The translations under genes and the position numbers were made by a program. This document shows positions 50,536-59,256 of a stretch of 64,000 nt of DNA, one piece after another. Position 1 is the stretch's first letter; each line of letters begins with the position of its first letter. Under the pieces are notes generated by a model. It searched no databases and was not told where the DNA came from. It saw only the letters and a program-made list of their open reading frames with translations. The stretch comes from Deltaproteobacteria bacterium (lineage in GTDB: Bacteria > Desulfobacterota > DSM-4660 > Desulfatiglandales > Desulfatiglandaceae). The DNA is taken from NCBI GenBank assembly GCA_021737785.1, contig JAIPDI010000001.1, positions 186,001 to 250,000 on the forward strand. Reading direction: 5' to 3'.

Positions 50536-51811
50536 ATCTGAAGCCCTCTTTGAAAGGGCCCGGAAAACCATTCCCGGAGGGGTCAACAGCCCGGTGAGGG
50601 CCGGTAAATCAGTGGACATGGATCCCCTCTTTATTGCCGAGGCCAAAGGGGCGATCATCCGGGATGTGGACGGAAATGAGTATATCGACTATGTCGGATC
50701 ATGGGGGCCCATGATCCTGGGACATGCCCATCCCGAGGTGGTGGCTGCCATTCAGGAAAGACTCGGCCTGGGGACCAGCTATGGTGCGCCCACGGAGTTG
50801 GAGGTGATCATGGCGGAGGCCATTGTCCAGATGGTCCCCTCCATCGAGATGGTCCGGATGGTCAATTCCGGAACCGAGGCCGCCATGAGCGCCATTCGTC
50901 TTGCCAGGGGGGTCACGGGGAAAAAGATGATCGTCAAATTCGACGGCTGTTATCACGGACACGCAGACAGTCTCCTGGTATCCGCAGGGTCGGGCGTGGC
51001 TACCCTCGGGATTCCCGGCAGCCCGGGCGTCCCGGAAGACCTGGTCAGGCATACCCTCTCCCTCCCCTTTAATGACATTCAGGCCCTCAACATGGCTTTT
51101 GACCGGTACGGTTCCGACATCGCCTGCATCATTGCCGAGCCTGTCCCCGGCAACATGGGCGTGGTCATCCCGGATAAGGCCTTTCTGCAGAGGCTCAGGG
51201 ACATCACAGAGGGCTCCGGCGCCCTTCTCATATTTGACGAGGTCATCAGCGGCTTCAGGGTCGCCCCGGGAGGCGCGCAGGAACTGTATGGCGTACTCCC
51301 CGATCTCACCTGCCTGGGCAAGATCATCGGGGGCGGCCTCCCTGTGGGGGCATACGGGGGCAAACAGGAGATTATGCTCAATATGGCCCCTGAGGGGGAT
51401 ATCTATCAGGCCGGCACCCTGTCAGGAAACCCGTTGGCCATGGCCGCGGGAATTGCCGCGCTCACCCTTCTCAGGCAGGAGGGTCTCTATCAACGGCTTG
51501 AAAAAATGGGGAATGCCCTGTTCTCAGGGCTTGAAACCCTGGCGGTGAATGAAGGGGTCCCGGTGACGGTCAATCGGATCGGCTCGATGGGCTCCCTCTT
51601 TTTTACAGATACACCGGTTTCGGATTTCAGGACGGCGAGCGCGAGCGATGCAGGACGGTTTAAACGATATTACAGGGCCATGCGCGAGCAGGGCATCTAC
51701 CTGGCGCCGTCACCCTTTGAAGCCTGCTTTGTATCCGCGGCCCACACTGAAGAGATGATAGACAAGACACTGAATGCCGCCGAAAACGCCTTCAGGCAAA
51801 TCTTGCGCTGA
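50525..51811 (+). CDS. hemL: Glutamate-1-semialdehyde 2,1-aminomutase HemL
   Basis: A 428-residue PLP enzyme converting glutamate-1-semialdehyde to 5-aminolevulinate. The N-terminus is the family form ARKTIPGGVNSPVRAG. PLP contacts include NSGTEA and the internal aldimine lysine Lys266 in CLGKIIGGGLPVGAYGG. GTLSGNPLAMAAG follows. Start ATG 50525 lies inside the 3' end of the AhbB-like gene, so translation is coupled. With hemA, precorrin-2 dehydrogenase and AhbB-like genes, this covers part of haem synthesis via siroheme. Confidence 0.97.
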   Translation: MTNESEALFERARKTIPGGVNSPVRAGKSVDMDPLFIAEAKGAIIRDVDGNEYIDYVGSWGPMILGHAHPEVVAAIQERLGLGTSYGAPTELEVIMAEAIVQMVPSIEMVRMVNSGTEAAMSAIRLARGVTGKKMIVKFDGCYHGHADSLLVSAGSGVATLGIPGSPGVPEDLVRHTLSLPFNDIQALNMAFDRYGSDIACIIAEPVPGNMGVVIPDKAFLQRLRDITEGSGALLIFDEVISGFRVAPGGAQELYGVLPDLTCLGKIIGGGLPVGAYGGKQEIMLNMAPEGDIYQAGTLSGNPLAMAAGIAALTLLRQEGLYQRLEKMGNALFSGLETLAVNEGVPVTVNRIGSMGSLFFTDTPVSDFRTASASDAGRFKRYYRAMREQGIYLAPSPFEACFVSAAHTEEMIDKTLNAAENAFRQILR

Positions 51812-51904
51812 GCCGACAAAAACCTGTTGACTTTGCCGGAAAACCTGTGATACGAACGGCTCGTATCTGGTTCGCCGTGCTCACGGTCCCTGGAGGTGAC
51901 CCGA

Positions 51905-52123
51905 ATGGATAAAGACTTGAAAAAAACCTTCAAGGACCTGGGGTATATCAGCACGGTCGGCATGACCATGGCCTTTTCCATCGCCTTGGGGGCGTTGTTC
52001 GGCTATTATTTGGATAAGTGGCTGGGGACAAAGCCGTGGTTATTTTTCCTTTTTTTAGGATTCGGCATCGCCGCGGCGTTCAGGAACCTTTATATCCTGT
52101 ACAAAAAGGCAAAGGACCTATGA
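51905..52123 (+). CDS. atpZ: AtpZ/AtpI family membrane protein
   Basis: A 72-residue protein with two helices: GMTMAFSIALGALFGYYLDKWLG and LFFLFLGFGIAAAFRNLYILY. The GYYLDKWLGTKPW turn is typical of AtpZ (DUF/AtpQ-type) proteins of ATP synthase operons. GGAGGTG precedes the ATG at 51905 by about six bases. The stop overlaps the start of atpI by ATGA. It probably assists Fo assembly or Mg2+ supply. Confidence 0.85.
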   Translation: MDKDLKKTFKDLGYISTVGMTMAFSIALGALFGYYLDKWLGTKPWLFFLFLGFGIAAAFRNLYILYKKAKDL

Positions 52124-52512
52124 GGGACAGAGAACCGCTGATTAAGCACATCCGAACCAACAACTGGATCATCCTCTTGATCGTAGGATCGCTGAGTTCT
52201 GTCTTTATGAGCGCCTCATTTACCCTGGGGGTGATCATAGGGGGTCTTATGGTCATTGCCAACTTCAGCGTGCTGCAGCATACCATTCGCTATGCCTTCT
52301 CCGATCTGGGGGCATTCCAGGGAAGAAAGCTGGGTCTCATTGCAAAGTCATATTTAAGGCTTGCCTTTATGGGCCTTATTATTTATATGGTGATCACCAA
52401 AGGGTGGGTACATCCTCTAGGTTTGACCATCGGGCTGTCGGTCGTCATATTCAGCATCGTTGGATTTGGAATCCGTTCGGTCTGGAAAACATCATCGCGG
52501 GAGGCAATATAG
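52120..52512 (+). CDS. atpI: ATP synthase subunit I (AtpI-like)
   Basis: A 130-residue protein with four hydrophobic segments, starting MRDREPLIKHIRTNNWIILLIVGSLSSVFM. The pattern is that of the subunit I family (PF03899), an assembly chaperone of the c ring. The ATG at 52120 overlaps the atpZ stop. It is followed by atpB after four bases, so the four Fo genes form one operon. Confidence 0.82.
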   Translation: MRDREPLIKHIRTNNWIILLIVGSLSSVFMSASFTLGVIIGGLMVIANFSVLQHTIRYAFSDLGAFQGRKLGLIAKSYLRLAFMGLIIYMVITKGWVHPLGLTIGLSVVIFSIVGFGIRSVWKTSSREAI

Positions 52513-52516
52513 GACT

Positions 52517-53203
52517 ATGGATCATCCAATTTTCTTCATTGATGCCATCTTATCGGCCATGGGAGTTGCGCATGCTGCTGCGTATACACATGTCACCTAT
52601 ACATGGTTGGTGATGCTCATTCTGATCGTGAGTGCCCTTTTCCTTGCGAAAAAAATCAAGCTCGTCCCTGAAGGCAGACAGAATTTTTTTGAGGTTGTAA
52701 TTGACGGTCTTGAAAAGTTCATGGTGGATATCACCGGGCCTGAAGGGAGATTCTTTTTCCCCTTTGTCGCCACCCTCTTTCTCTTTATTTTCGTCTCAAA
52801 TCTCATCGGCCTCGTGCCAGGCTGCTTTTCACCCACAGCCAATCTGAATACCACGCTGGCCATGGCGCTTTGCACTTTCGTGCTCACCCATATCATCGGG
52901 ATCAAGTTCCACGGTGCCAAATATATCAAGCACTTTTTGGGCCCTGTATGGTGGTTGGCCCCTTTGATGTTCCCCATTGAATTAATAGGTCATTTTGCCA
53001 GGATCATGTCCCTGAGCGTTCGACTCTTCGGGAACATCTTCGGCAAAGAGATGGTGCTTGCAATCCTGTTCGGGCTGGCAGGTCTCTATCTTGCGCCCCT
53101 GCCGATCCTTTTCCTCGGGATATTGGTGTGCTTTATCCAGGCGCTTGTCTTTATGCTTCTGTCCATCATGTATTTTGTCGGCGCAATGGAGCATGCACAT
53201 TAG
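52517..53203 (+). CDS. atpB: F-type ATP synthase subunit a
   Basis: A 228-residue membrane protein with five or six helices. The essential arginine is Arg169 in ARIMSLSVRLFGNIFGKEMVLAILFGL. Further conserved parts are FPFVATLFLFIFVSNLIGLVPG and PTANLNTTLAMALCTFV. It forms the two ion half-channels next to the c ring. The start is the ATG at 52517 with only a weak RBS, suggesting coupling to atpI. Confidence 0.95.
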   Translation: MDHPIFFIDAILSAMGVAHAAAYTHVTYTWLVMLILIVSALFLAKKIKLVPEGRQNFFEVVIDGLEKFMVDITGPEGRFFFPFVATLFLFIFVSNLIGLVPGCFSPTANLNTTLAMALCTFVLTHIIGIKFHGAKYIKHFLGPVWWLAPLMFPIELIGHFARIMSLSVRLFGNIFGKEMVLAILFGLAGLYLAPLPILFLGILVCFIQALVFMLLSIMYFVGAMEHAH

Positions 53204-53205
53204 GC

Positions 53206-53266
53206 GAATTCAGGGATTCAGGAATTAAGGAATTGGGTAATTGGGTAATTGGAAATCAAGGAATTC
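53206..53266. repeat. Octamer-type repeat between atpB and atpE
   Basis: GAATTCAG, GGATTCAG, GAATTAAG, GAATTGGG and TAATTGGG run on with an eight-base period, directly after the atpB stop codon. It separates atpB from atpE and may form RNA structure there. Confidence 0.75.
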
Positions 53267-53353
53267 CGTCCAATTCGTAATCCCCAAATTTCGTTTCGTT
53301 TTTTAATCTTCGGAAGAAGGCCACAAACATAATTTTTGGGAAAGGAGGTCCAC

Positions 53354-53734
53354 ATGTCTAAGAGAACTTTAGTTGGCGTTTTGACACCGGTGTTTCTCCT
53401 CGGGATAGCCTCATTGGCCTTTGGCCAGGAAGACGCTGCAGCCAAGGCCGCAGGGTTATGGGTATATTTCGGAATCGCCATTGCCTGCGGAATCGGCATC
53501 GGAATGGCTTCTCTGGGTACCGGTCTCGGCATGGGCAATGCCATTAACGCCGCCCTGCAGGGAACAGCCAGGAATCCGGAAGCAGGAGGAAAGATCATGA
53601 CGACCATGATTATCGGTCTGGCACTGATCGAGTCCCTCTGTATTTATGCCCTGGTTATCTGTTTTATTCTTGTATTCAAGATCCCGGACCTGGGTGGCAT
53701 GCACGAACTCATCGTAAAATCCTTCGGCGCTTAA
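53354..53734 (+). CDS. atpE: F-type ATP synthase subunit c
   Basis: A 126-residue c subunit, longer than the usual 75-90 because of an N-terminal signal-like helix (MSKRTLVGVLTPVFLLGIASLAFGQ). The hairpin is GLWVYFGIAIACGIGIGMASLGTGLGMGNAI and IGLALIESLCIYALVICFIL; the ion-binding carboxylate is Glu93 with Ser94 next to it. The glutamine of the sodium-binding motif is replaced by Met60, so proton coupling is more likely. RBS AAAGGAGG precedes ATG 53354. Subunit b and all F1 genes are absent from the window. Confidence 0.95.
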   Translation: MSKRTLVGVLTPVFLLGIASLAFGQEDAAAKAAGLWVYFGIAIACGIGIGMASLGTGLGMGNAINAALQGTARNPEAGGKIMTTMIIGLALIESLCIYALVICFILVFKIPDLGGMHELIVKSFGA

Positions 53735-53750
53735 CAAACCTTCAAACCAA

Positions 53751-53780
53751 AAAAGAGGGCCTCATGGAGGTCCTCTTTTT
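53751..53780 (+). terminator. Rho-independent terminator after atpE
   Basis: AAAAGAGGGCCTC and GAGGTCCTCTTTTT pair into a strong stem with an ATG loop, followed by a T run. It ends the Fo operon. Confidence 0.85.
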
Positions 53781-53790
53781 AACGCAACTC

Positions 53791-53808
53791 ATGTGCATTA
53801 TTTCACAA
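53791..53808 (+). promoter_or_regulatory. Candidate Rex operator
   Basis: ATGTGCATTATTTCACAA resembles the 18-base Rex consensus TTGTGAANNNNTTCACAA; the right half is perfect. It lies about 120 bases upstream of rex, which fits autoregulation, and right after the Fo terminator. Confidence 0.5.
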
Positions 53809-53926
53809 AAGAGGCGCTTCGCAATAATGTCCTTGTCCATATCGAATTATCCCAGCCATACAGACGGGATTCATATTCAAAGCCTTCATCTATACTCAGT
53901 TTAAGGGCGTTGTCTTAGATAAACCG

Positions 53927-54577
53927 ATGACAAAGGAATCCAAAATACCCAATCCCACGATTGAGAGACTCGCCCTTTATTCAAGACCTCTCGAGGCCTT
54001 TGTGAAGGGCGATATGTTGATCGTTTCATCAGATAAGCTCGCCGAGCTGTGCGGGGTCAATCCTGCCCAAGTCAGAAAGGACCTGGCCTACTTCGGTGAA
54101 TTCGGCGTCCGCGGAGTGGGTTATGAAGCCCATGACCTGTTGAGGGAAATCAAACGGATATTGGGAACAGACAGAAAATGGTCCCTTTGTATCGTTGGCA
54201 TGGGGAACCTAGGGATAAGCCTGGTTGAAGACGACAACTTCAGGAAAAGAGGCTACCGGTTTGCCGCGGCCTTTGATCTAGACCCCAGAAAAGCAGGCAA
54301 AAGTCTCCCCTGTGGCCTGACTATCCAGCCGGCGGGCAACATACCGGAACAGGTCCGGGCACTGGGTATTGACTTAGGCATCATTACCACCCCCGCCCGT
54401 GAGGCGCAACGGGCAGCGGAACTTCTCCTTAAAGCGGATATTAAAGGGATTCTTAATTTTTCCGCCATCCAGGTGAGAACGCCCGAGTGCTGCATCGTTG
54501 AAAATGTCGACCTCTCCGTCAAGCTCGAGAATCTTGTTTACCATCTGGAAACGCTCTTTAAGAAAAAAGTGGGGTAA
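53927..54577 (+). CDS. rex: Redox-sensing transcriptional repressor Rex
   Basis: A 216-residue repressor that senses the NADH/NAD+ ratio. The N-terminal winged helix is TIERLALYSRPLEAF to GVNPAQVRKDLAYFGEFGVRGVGY (10-65). The Rossmann domain starts LCIVGMGNLGISLVED, with FAAAFDLDPRKAGKSL following. TTPAREAQRAAELLLKADIKGILNFSA is the dimer/NADH region. Rex represses fermentation and respiration genes at low NADH. A Rex-like site lies upstream. Confidence 0.96.
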   Translation: MTKESKIPNPTIERLALYSRPLEAFVKGDMLIVSSDKLAELCGVNPAQVRKDLAYFGEFGVRGVGYEAHDLLREIKRILGTDRKWSLCIVGMGNLGISLVEDDNFRKRGYRFAAAFDLDPRKAGKSLPCGLTIQPAGNIPEQVRALGIDLGIITTPAREAQRAAELLLKADIKGILNFSAIQVRTPECCIVENVDLSVKLENLVYHLETLFKKKVG

Positions 54578-54648
54578 GGTTTCATCAACACCGGGCACAT
54601 TCCCGTGGCCTTTTGTGAGACAGCTGCTTTCGCCTATTCGGCTCCAGC

Positions 54649-57465
54649 TTATTTTTTGAGGATATCTTTCAAGAACTGTCCGGTATAGGACCCCTTGATC
54701 ATCGCCACCTCCTCCGGGGATCCCGCCCCTACAATGGTGCCCCCTTTTTCACCCCCCTCCGGGCCGAGATCAATGATATGATCGGCCGTTTTGATAACAT
54801 CCAGGTTATGCTCGATCACCACAACCGTGTTTTTCATCTCCACCAGGTAATTGAGCACCTCCAGCAGCTTCTGAATATCGGCGAAATGGAGACCTGTTGT
54901 GGGTTCGTCAAGGAGATACAACGTCCTTCCGGTATTGCGCTTGCTCAACTCCTTTGAAAGCTTGATCCGCTGGGCCTCCCCTCCGGAGAGGGTCGTGGCC
55001 TGCTGCCCCAATCGAATATAGCCCAATCCCACTTCCACGAGGGTCTTGAGCTTGTTCCGTATGCTCGGAACATTCTCGAAAAAGGCAAAGGCCTGGTTGA
55101 CCGTCATATCCAGGATCTTGGCGATATGATATCCCTTGTAGGCGATCTCCAGGGTATCCCGGTTATACCGAAGCCCCTTGCACGCCTCACAGGTGACATA
55201 GACATCCGGGAGAAAATGCATTTCGATCTTGATGATCCCATCGCCCCTGCACGCCTCACATCTCCCCCCCTTGACGTTAAAACTGAATCGACCGGGCTTG
55301 TACCCCCGGGCCTTCGATTCGGGGAGCATGGAAAAGAGTTCCCGAATATGGGTAAATGCCCCCGTATAGGTGGCAGGGTTTGAACGGGGGGTCCTCCCGA
55401 TGGGACTCTGGTCGATATTGATGACCTTGTCGAGGTGTTCCATCCCCCTGATCGCCCTGACAGGCCCCACCCTTTCCTTTGAACGGTACAGCCGCTGACT
55501 GAGGGCCGGATAGAGGACCCCGTTGATAAGGCTGCTCTTCCCGGAACCCGATACCCCTGTGACACAGGTAAAGGTCCCCAGCGGGATGGCAGCAACCACA
55601 TCTTTCAGGTTGTTCTCCCGTGCACCATCTATGACTATCGCATTTCCGTTGCCCCGCCGCCGCTTCGCGGGAATAGGGATGGATTGCCTGCCGGACAGAT
55701 AGGCGCCGGTCAGAGATTCCTTGTGAGACATTAATGCACCAGGGGGACCGTCAAAGACCACCTCGCCCCCCTTCATTCCCGCGCCGGGACCCATGTCGAT
55801 GACATGGTCCGCCGACAGAATCGTCTCTGCGTCATGTTCCACCACCAAGACCGTGTTCCCCAATTCCTGGAGACGTCTCAGGTTCTGCAAAAGTCTCAAG
55901 TTATCTCTCTGGTGAAGACCGATGCTCGGTTCGTCCAGCACATAGAGTACCCCGGCAAGCCTCGAACTGATCTGAGTGGCGAGCCTGATCCGTTGATCCT
56001 CCCCCCCTGACAGGGTGCCGGATGAACGATCGAGGGTGAGGTAATCGAGTCCCACGCTCAACAAAAAACCGATCCGGTCCCGAATCTCCTTGAGCACCCT
56101 GCGGGCGATCAGCTCCTCCTTGGGATTCAGCTTCAGGACCTCGAAAAACCCATATGCCCCTTCAATGGAAAGGCCGGTCACCTCGTGGATGCCCTTTCCT
56201 CCCACCCTGACCGCCAGGCTGACCGGCTGCAGTCTCGCCCCCTGACAGACAGGACAGGGTCGGATACTCATATAGTTCTCGATCTCGTACCTCACCGGGT
56301 ACGAATCTGTCTCATGATACCGCCGGTCCAGATTGGGGATAATCCCCTCAAAAGGACGTTTATATGAATACCTCCGGTTTTCCCTTTCAAAATAGAACTG
56401 GATCTCCTCTGATCCGGATCCATGGAAAAAAACATTCTGAATCGCCTTGGGGAGGTCTCTGAAAGGGGTATGAATACGGATCCCATAATGCTGGCACAGG
56501 GAGTCGAGCATCTGCTGGAAATGCACCGAATGCCGGTTCGCCCATGGTGCAATAGCCCCCTCTCTCAGAGAAAGGTCGGGATTCGGGACGATGAGCTCCG
56601 GATCGAAATATCGCTTGGTCCCCAGGCCGCTACACGCCTCGCAGGCCCCCTGGGGATTGTTGAAGGAAAACATCTGGGGGGTCAGATCAGGAATGCTGAG
56701 ACCGCATTTGGGACAGACGGCCCTCTGGTTGAAGAAAAGGATCCTGCCGCCGACAACGTCCACAGCAGCCTTTCCACCTGAAAGGGAGAGGGTAAGCTCC
56801 AGCGAGTCGGTCAGACGTCTCCGAATATCCGGTTTAATGACGAGCCTGTCCACCACCACCCGGATCTCATGCTTCTTGTTCTTTTCAAGGGTGATCTCCT
56901 CGTCTAACGGCCTGACATCTCCGTCTATCATGACCCGGGTGAACCCATCCTTCCGGAGTCCCTGGAAAAGCTTCTGATAGGCGCCCTTCCGTCCCTCGAT
57001 CAGGGGCGCCAGGATCTGGACCCTGCTCCCCTCTTCCAGGGCCATGATCTGGTCGACGATCTCCTGGGTGGTCTGGGAGCGGATTTCCAGACCGCATTCG
57101 GGGCAGTATGGCTGCCCGACCCGTGCAAAAAGGATCCGAAGGTAGTCGTATATTTCAGTGACCGTCCCCACGGTGGAACGGGGATTTCGGCTGGCGCTCC
57201 GCTGGTCAATGGCAATGGCCGGGGACAGCCCTTCGATGGAGTCCACATCCGGTTTGTCCATCTGCTCCAGGAACTGTCTGGCATAGGCGGAGAGCGACTC
57301 CACATACCGCCGCTGGCCCTCTGCATAGATGGTGTCAAAGGCCAGAGAGGACTTGCCTGAACCGGACAAACCGGTAATCACCACAAACCGGTTCCTCGGG
57401 ATATCGAGGGAGATATCCTTGAGGTTGTGCTGTCTGGCCCCTCTGATTTTAATGGTGTCGGTCAT
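54649..57465 (-). CDS. uvrA: Excinuclease ABC subunit UvrA
   Basis: A 938-residue DNA damage sensor of nucleotide excision repair. The first ATPase has Walker [15 protein letters not shown] and the second [13 protein letters not shown]. Zinc modules show [16 protein letters not shown]...CEACSGLG and CEACRGDG...[11 protein letters not shown] signatures are [15 protein letters not shown] and [15 protein letters not shown], and DEPSIGLH and DEPTTGLHF are the Walker B segments. The length is as usual. It converges with rex and is read toward it. Confidence 0.97.
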   Translation of the reverse strand: MTDTIKIRGARQHNLKDISLDIPRNRFVVITGLSGSGKSSLAFDTIYAEGQRRYVESLSAYARQFLEQMDKPDVDSIEGLSPAIAIDQRSASRNPRSTVGTVTEIYDYLRILFARVGQPYCPECGLEIRSQTTQEIVDQIMALEEGSRVQILAPLIEGRKGAYQKLFQGLRKDGFTRVMIDGDVRPLDEEITLEKNKKHEIRVVVDRLVIKPDIRRRLTDSLELTLSLSGGKAAVDVVGGRILFFNQRAVCPKCGLSIPDLTPQMFSFNNPQGACEACSGLGTKRYFDPELIVPNPDLSLREGAIAPWANRHSVHFQQMLDSLCQHYGIRIHTPFRDLPKAIQNVFFHGSGSEEIQFYFERENRRYSYKRPFEGIIPNLDRRYHETDSYPVRYEIENYMSIRPCPVCQGARLQPVSLAVRVGGKGIHEVTGLSIEGAYGFFEVLKLNPKEELIARRVLKEIRDRIGFLLSVGLDYLTLDRSSGTLSGGEDQRIRLATQISSRLAGVLYVLDEPSIGLHQRDNLRLLQNLRRLQELGNTVLVVEHDAETILSADHVIDMGPGAGMKGGEVVFDGPPGALMSHKESLTGAYLSGRQSIPIPAKRRRGNGNAIVIDGARENNLKDVVAAIPLGTFTCVTGVSGSGKSSLINGVLYPALSQRLYRSKERVGPVRAIRGMEHLDKVINIDQSPIGRTPRSNPATYTGAFTHIRELFSMLPESKARGYKPGRFSFNVKGGRCEACRGDGIIKIEMHFLPDVYVTCEACKGLRYNRDTLEIAYKGYHIAKILDMTVNQAFAFFENVPSIRNKLKTLVEVGLGYIRLGQQATTLSGGEAQRIKLSKELSKRNTGRTLYLLDEPTTGLHFADIQKLLEVLNYLVEMKNTVVVIEHNLDVIKTADHIIDLGPEGGEKGGTIVGAGSPEEVAMIKGSYTGQFLKDILKK

Positions 57466-57532
57466 AGGGTATTGGTCATGAGTTATCCGTTATCGGTGAT
57501 CGGTGATATGCAAGGTTTCAGGGGCATCGAAT

Positions 57533-58615
57533 TTATTGGGACACCGGATTTCTGAGTTTATCGGGTTTATTAAGATCGCAGAGGTCATCGGGTGCGCGGT
57601 TGCGCTCCCGGTTTTCGGCCATCAGCACCGCCGTTCGGATGGCGGCCTTGAGGCTGGAAGGATCGGCCTTTCCGGTCCCGGCGATATCATAGGCCGTGCC
57701 GTGGTCCACCGATGTTCGGATGATGGGAAGACCCAGGGTCACATTCACCGCATCGGAGAAATGGAGGAGCTTGAGGGGGATGAGCCCCTGATCGTGGTAC
57801 ATGGCCACCACTGCGTCGTATGCGCCGGATACCGCCTTGTGAAACAGGGTATCGGCGGGAAATGGCCCTTCCACCTGAAGGCCCTCTTTTTGGGCCTCCT
57901 CTACAGCGGGAGCAATGATGGTGGTCTCCTCATCCCCGAACAGCCCGGCCTCGCCCCCGTGGGGATTGAGGGCAGCTACGGCCAGGCGGGGACTCCGCAG
58001 CCCGAAATCCCGTCTCAGGGCCCTTTCGGTAATTCGAATCGTCTTGAGGACCCCGTCCCGGGTCAGAAGCTGCGGCACGTCCCTGACGGCGCAGTGGATG
58101 GTCACAAGGGTTACCCGAAGCCGATCTCCGGCCAGCATCATGACAACATCGGATGTGTCCGTCAGGTGGGCGATCAGTTGGGTGTGCCCCTCAAAGGCAT
58201 ATCCGGCCTCCTGCATCAACGCCTTGCTGATGGGGCAGGTAACCATACCGGCGATATCACCCCGCAGGGCCATTTCCACCGCCCGGATGATGTAGGCCAC
58301 CATGGCCCGGCCCCCGGCCGCCGACGGTCTGCCGGGCAGGAACGCCCCATCCTCCAATTGGGAAACGGCCATCAGATCCACCACCCCGGGCCTTCCCCCG
58401 GCCTGATCCGGTGTCGGGATCACGTTCACCGACAATCCTCGTACACCCCCGAGGGAACAGCGCGAAAGGGCGGACAGGAAGACCCCGGGATCCCCCAGGA
58501 CCACGGGCCGACAGCATTCATAGATGGTCTTGTCCACCAGGGTCATGGCAATGATCTCCGGACCGATTCCTGCAGGATCGCCCGTGGTAATCCCTATCAG
58601 CGGTAACCTATTCAA
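57533..58615 (-). CDS. pdxA: 4-hydroxythreonine-4-phosphate dehydrogenase PdxA
   Basis: PdxA oxidises 4-phosphohydroxy-threonine in DXP-dependent pyridoxal phosphate synthesis. TTGDPAGIGPEI is at the N-terminus, GHTQLIAHLT holds a metal ligand, NPHGGEAGLFGDEE and the YHDQGLIPLKLL segment follow, and GLPIIRTSVDHGTAYDIAGTGKAD ends the core. I start at a TTG at 58615 because GGAGGGAAA lies just upstream; a longer in-frame start at 58693 has no conserved residues. The 360-residue product has about 25 extra residues at its C-terminus. It is 67 bases after uvrA's start, same strand. Confidence 0.92.
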   Translation of the reverse strand: MNRLPLIGITTGDPAGIGPEIIAMTLVDKTIYECCRPVVLGDPGVFLSALSRCSLGGVRGLSVNVIPTPDQAGGRPGVVDLMAVSQLEDGAFLPGRPSAAGGRAMVAYIIRAVEMALRGDIAGMVTCPISKALMQEAGYAFEGHTQLIAHLTDTSDVVMMLAGDRLRVTLVTIHCAVRDVPQLLTRDGVLKTIRITERALRRDFGLRSPRLAVAALNPHGGEAGLFGDEETTIIAPAVEEAQKEGLQVEGPFPADTLFHKAVSGAYDAVVAMYHDQGLIPLKLLHFSDAVNVTLGLPIIRTSVDHGTAYDIAGTGKADPSSLKAAIRTAVLMAENRERNRAPDDLCDLNKPDKLRNPVSQ

Positions 58616-58697
58616 CCATTTCCCTCCATTGAAAACGCAGGTATGGCATTCGCGCGATTCATGTATGTTGAAGGCGTCTCGATTTTCACACACAACA

Positions 58698-58724
58698 AAG
58701 CCCGGCCAAAAAAAAAGACCGGGC
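58698..58724 (-). terminator. Hairpin with T-rich loop downstream of the small barrel-like gene
   Basis: On the minus strand GCCCGGTC and GGCCGGGC can pair across a run of nine T, followed by TTTGTTG. It lies 30 bases after the stop of the 58754-59080 gene. The T-run is in the loop, so it is only a possible terminator. Confidence 0.45.
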
Positions 58725-58753
58725 CCGGATCGAGTTGGATCTTGGCCGTTGCC

Positions 58754-59080
58754 TTACATCATGCCAAGTTCTTCCGGGGAGACCTCCTTTAATATGGAAA
58801 CCTCATGGCTTTCCACGGCCCCTGCCCACTCCTGCATCATCTGCATCATTTCCGGATCAGCGATCATCCTGTCCATCAATGTCTCCATGCGGGCAAGGCT
58901 GTCCCAGTCGCTTTCAAATGTGAGGGTCTGCACTGCATCCCCGCCGCTGATATACACATACATCTTGAATGGAGGGTAACCGTTCTTCTCTCCCACTTCC
59001 TTAAAGCGTTTCATCAGCGGGCCGGCCTCTTTCCACTTTCCAACGGCAAATTTTACCTTTTCAACGACCTTGACTTTCAT
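58754..59080 (-). CDS. Small dimeric alpha/beta-barrel-like protein
   Basis: A 108-residue protein (MKVKVVEKVKFAVGKWKEAGPLMKRFKEVG, then PPFKMYVYISGGDAVQTLTFESDWDSLARMETLMDRM). The alternation of strands and helices and the W/F-rich DWDSL segment resemble NIPSNAP or antibiotic-biosynthesis-monooxygenase-type dimeric ferredoxin-like folds. No catalytic residues are evident. The start is the ATG at 59080 after AGGAGG; a longer frame is not conserved. It is transcribed with the Mut7-C gene 176 bases upstream. Confidence 0.65.
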   Translation of the reverse strand: MKVKVVEKVKFAVGKWKEAGPLMKRFKEVGEKNGYPPFKMYVYISGGDAVQTLTFESDWDSLARMETLMDRMIADPEMMQMMQEWAGAVESHEVSILKEVSPEELGMM

Positions 59081-59256
59081 CCGTGCCTCCTGTGAATTAT
59101 AAGGTTGTCGGGTCTTGACATACCACGACCGACCCGATGGAGCCTGGATACCGTCCGATGCCAATCCCGTCATGTCGCCGTCGCCACATCTTGTATAGAA
59201 ACTACCAGTTTTGAGATCCGGTCTCAAGGGAAAAATAAGGGCTCGCCCGGGGTCTT

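Noticed and set aside
53354-53734. A full sodium-binding motif in subunit c
   Set aside because: Glu93-Ser94 fits, but the essential Gln position is Met60 and the following Thr is Leu, so the complete motif is absent.
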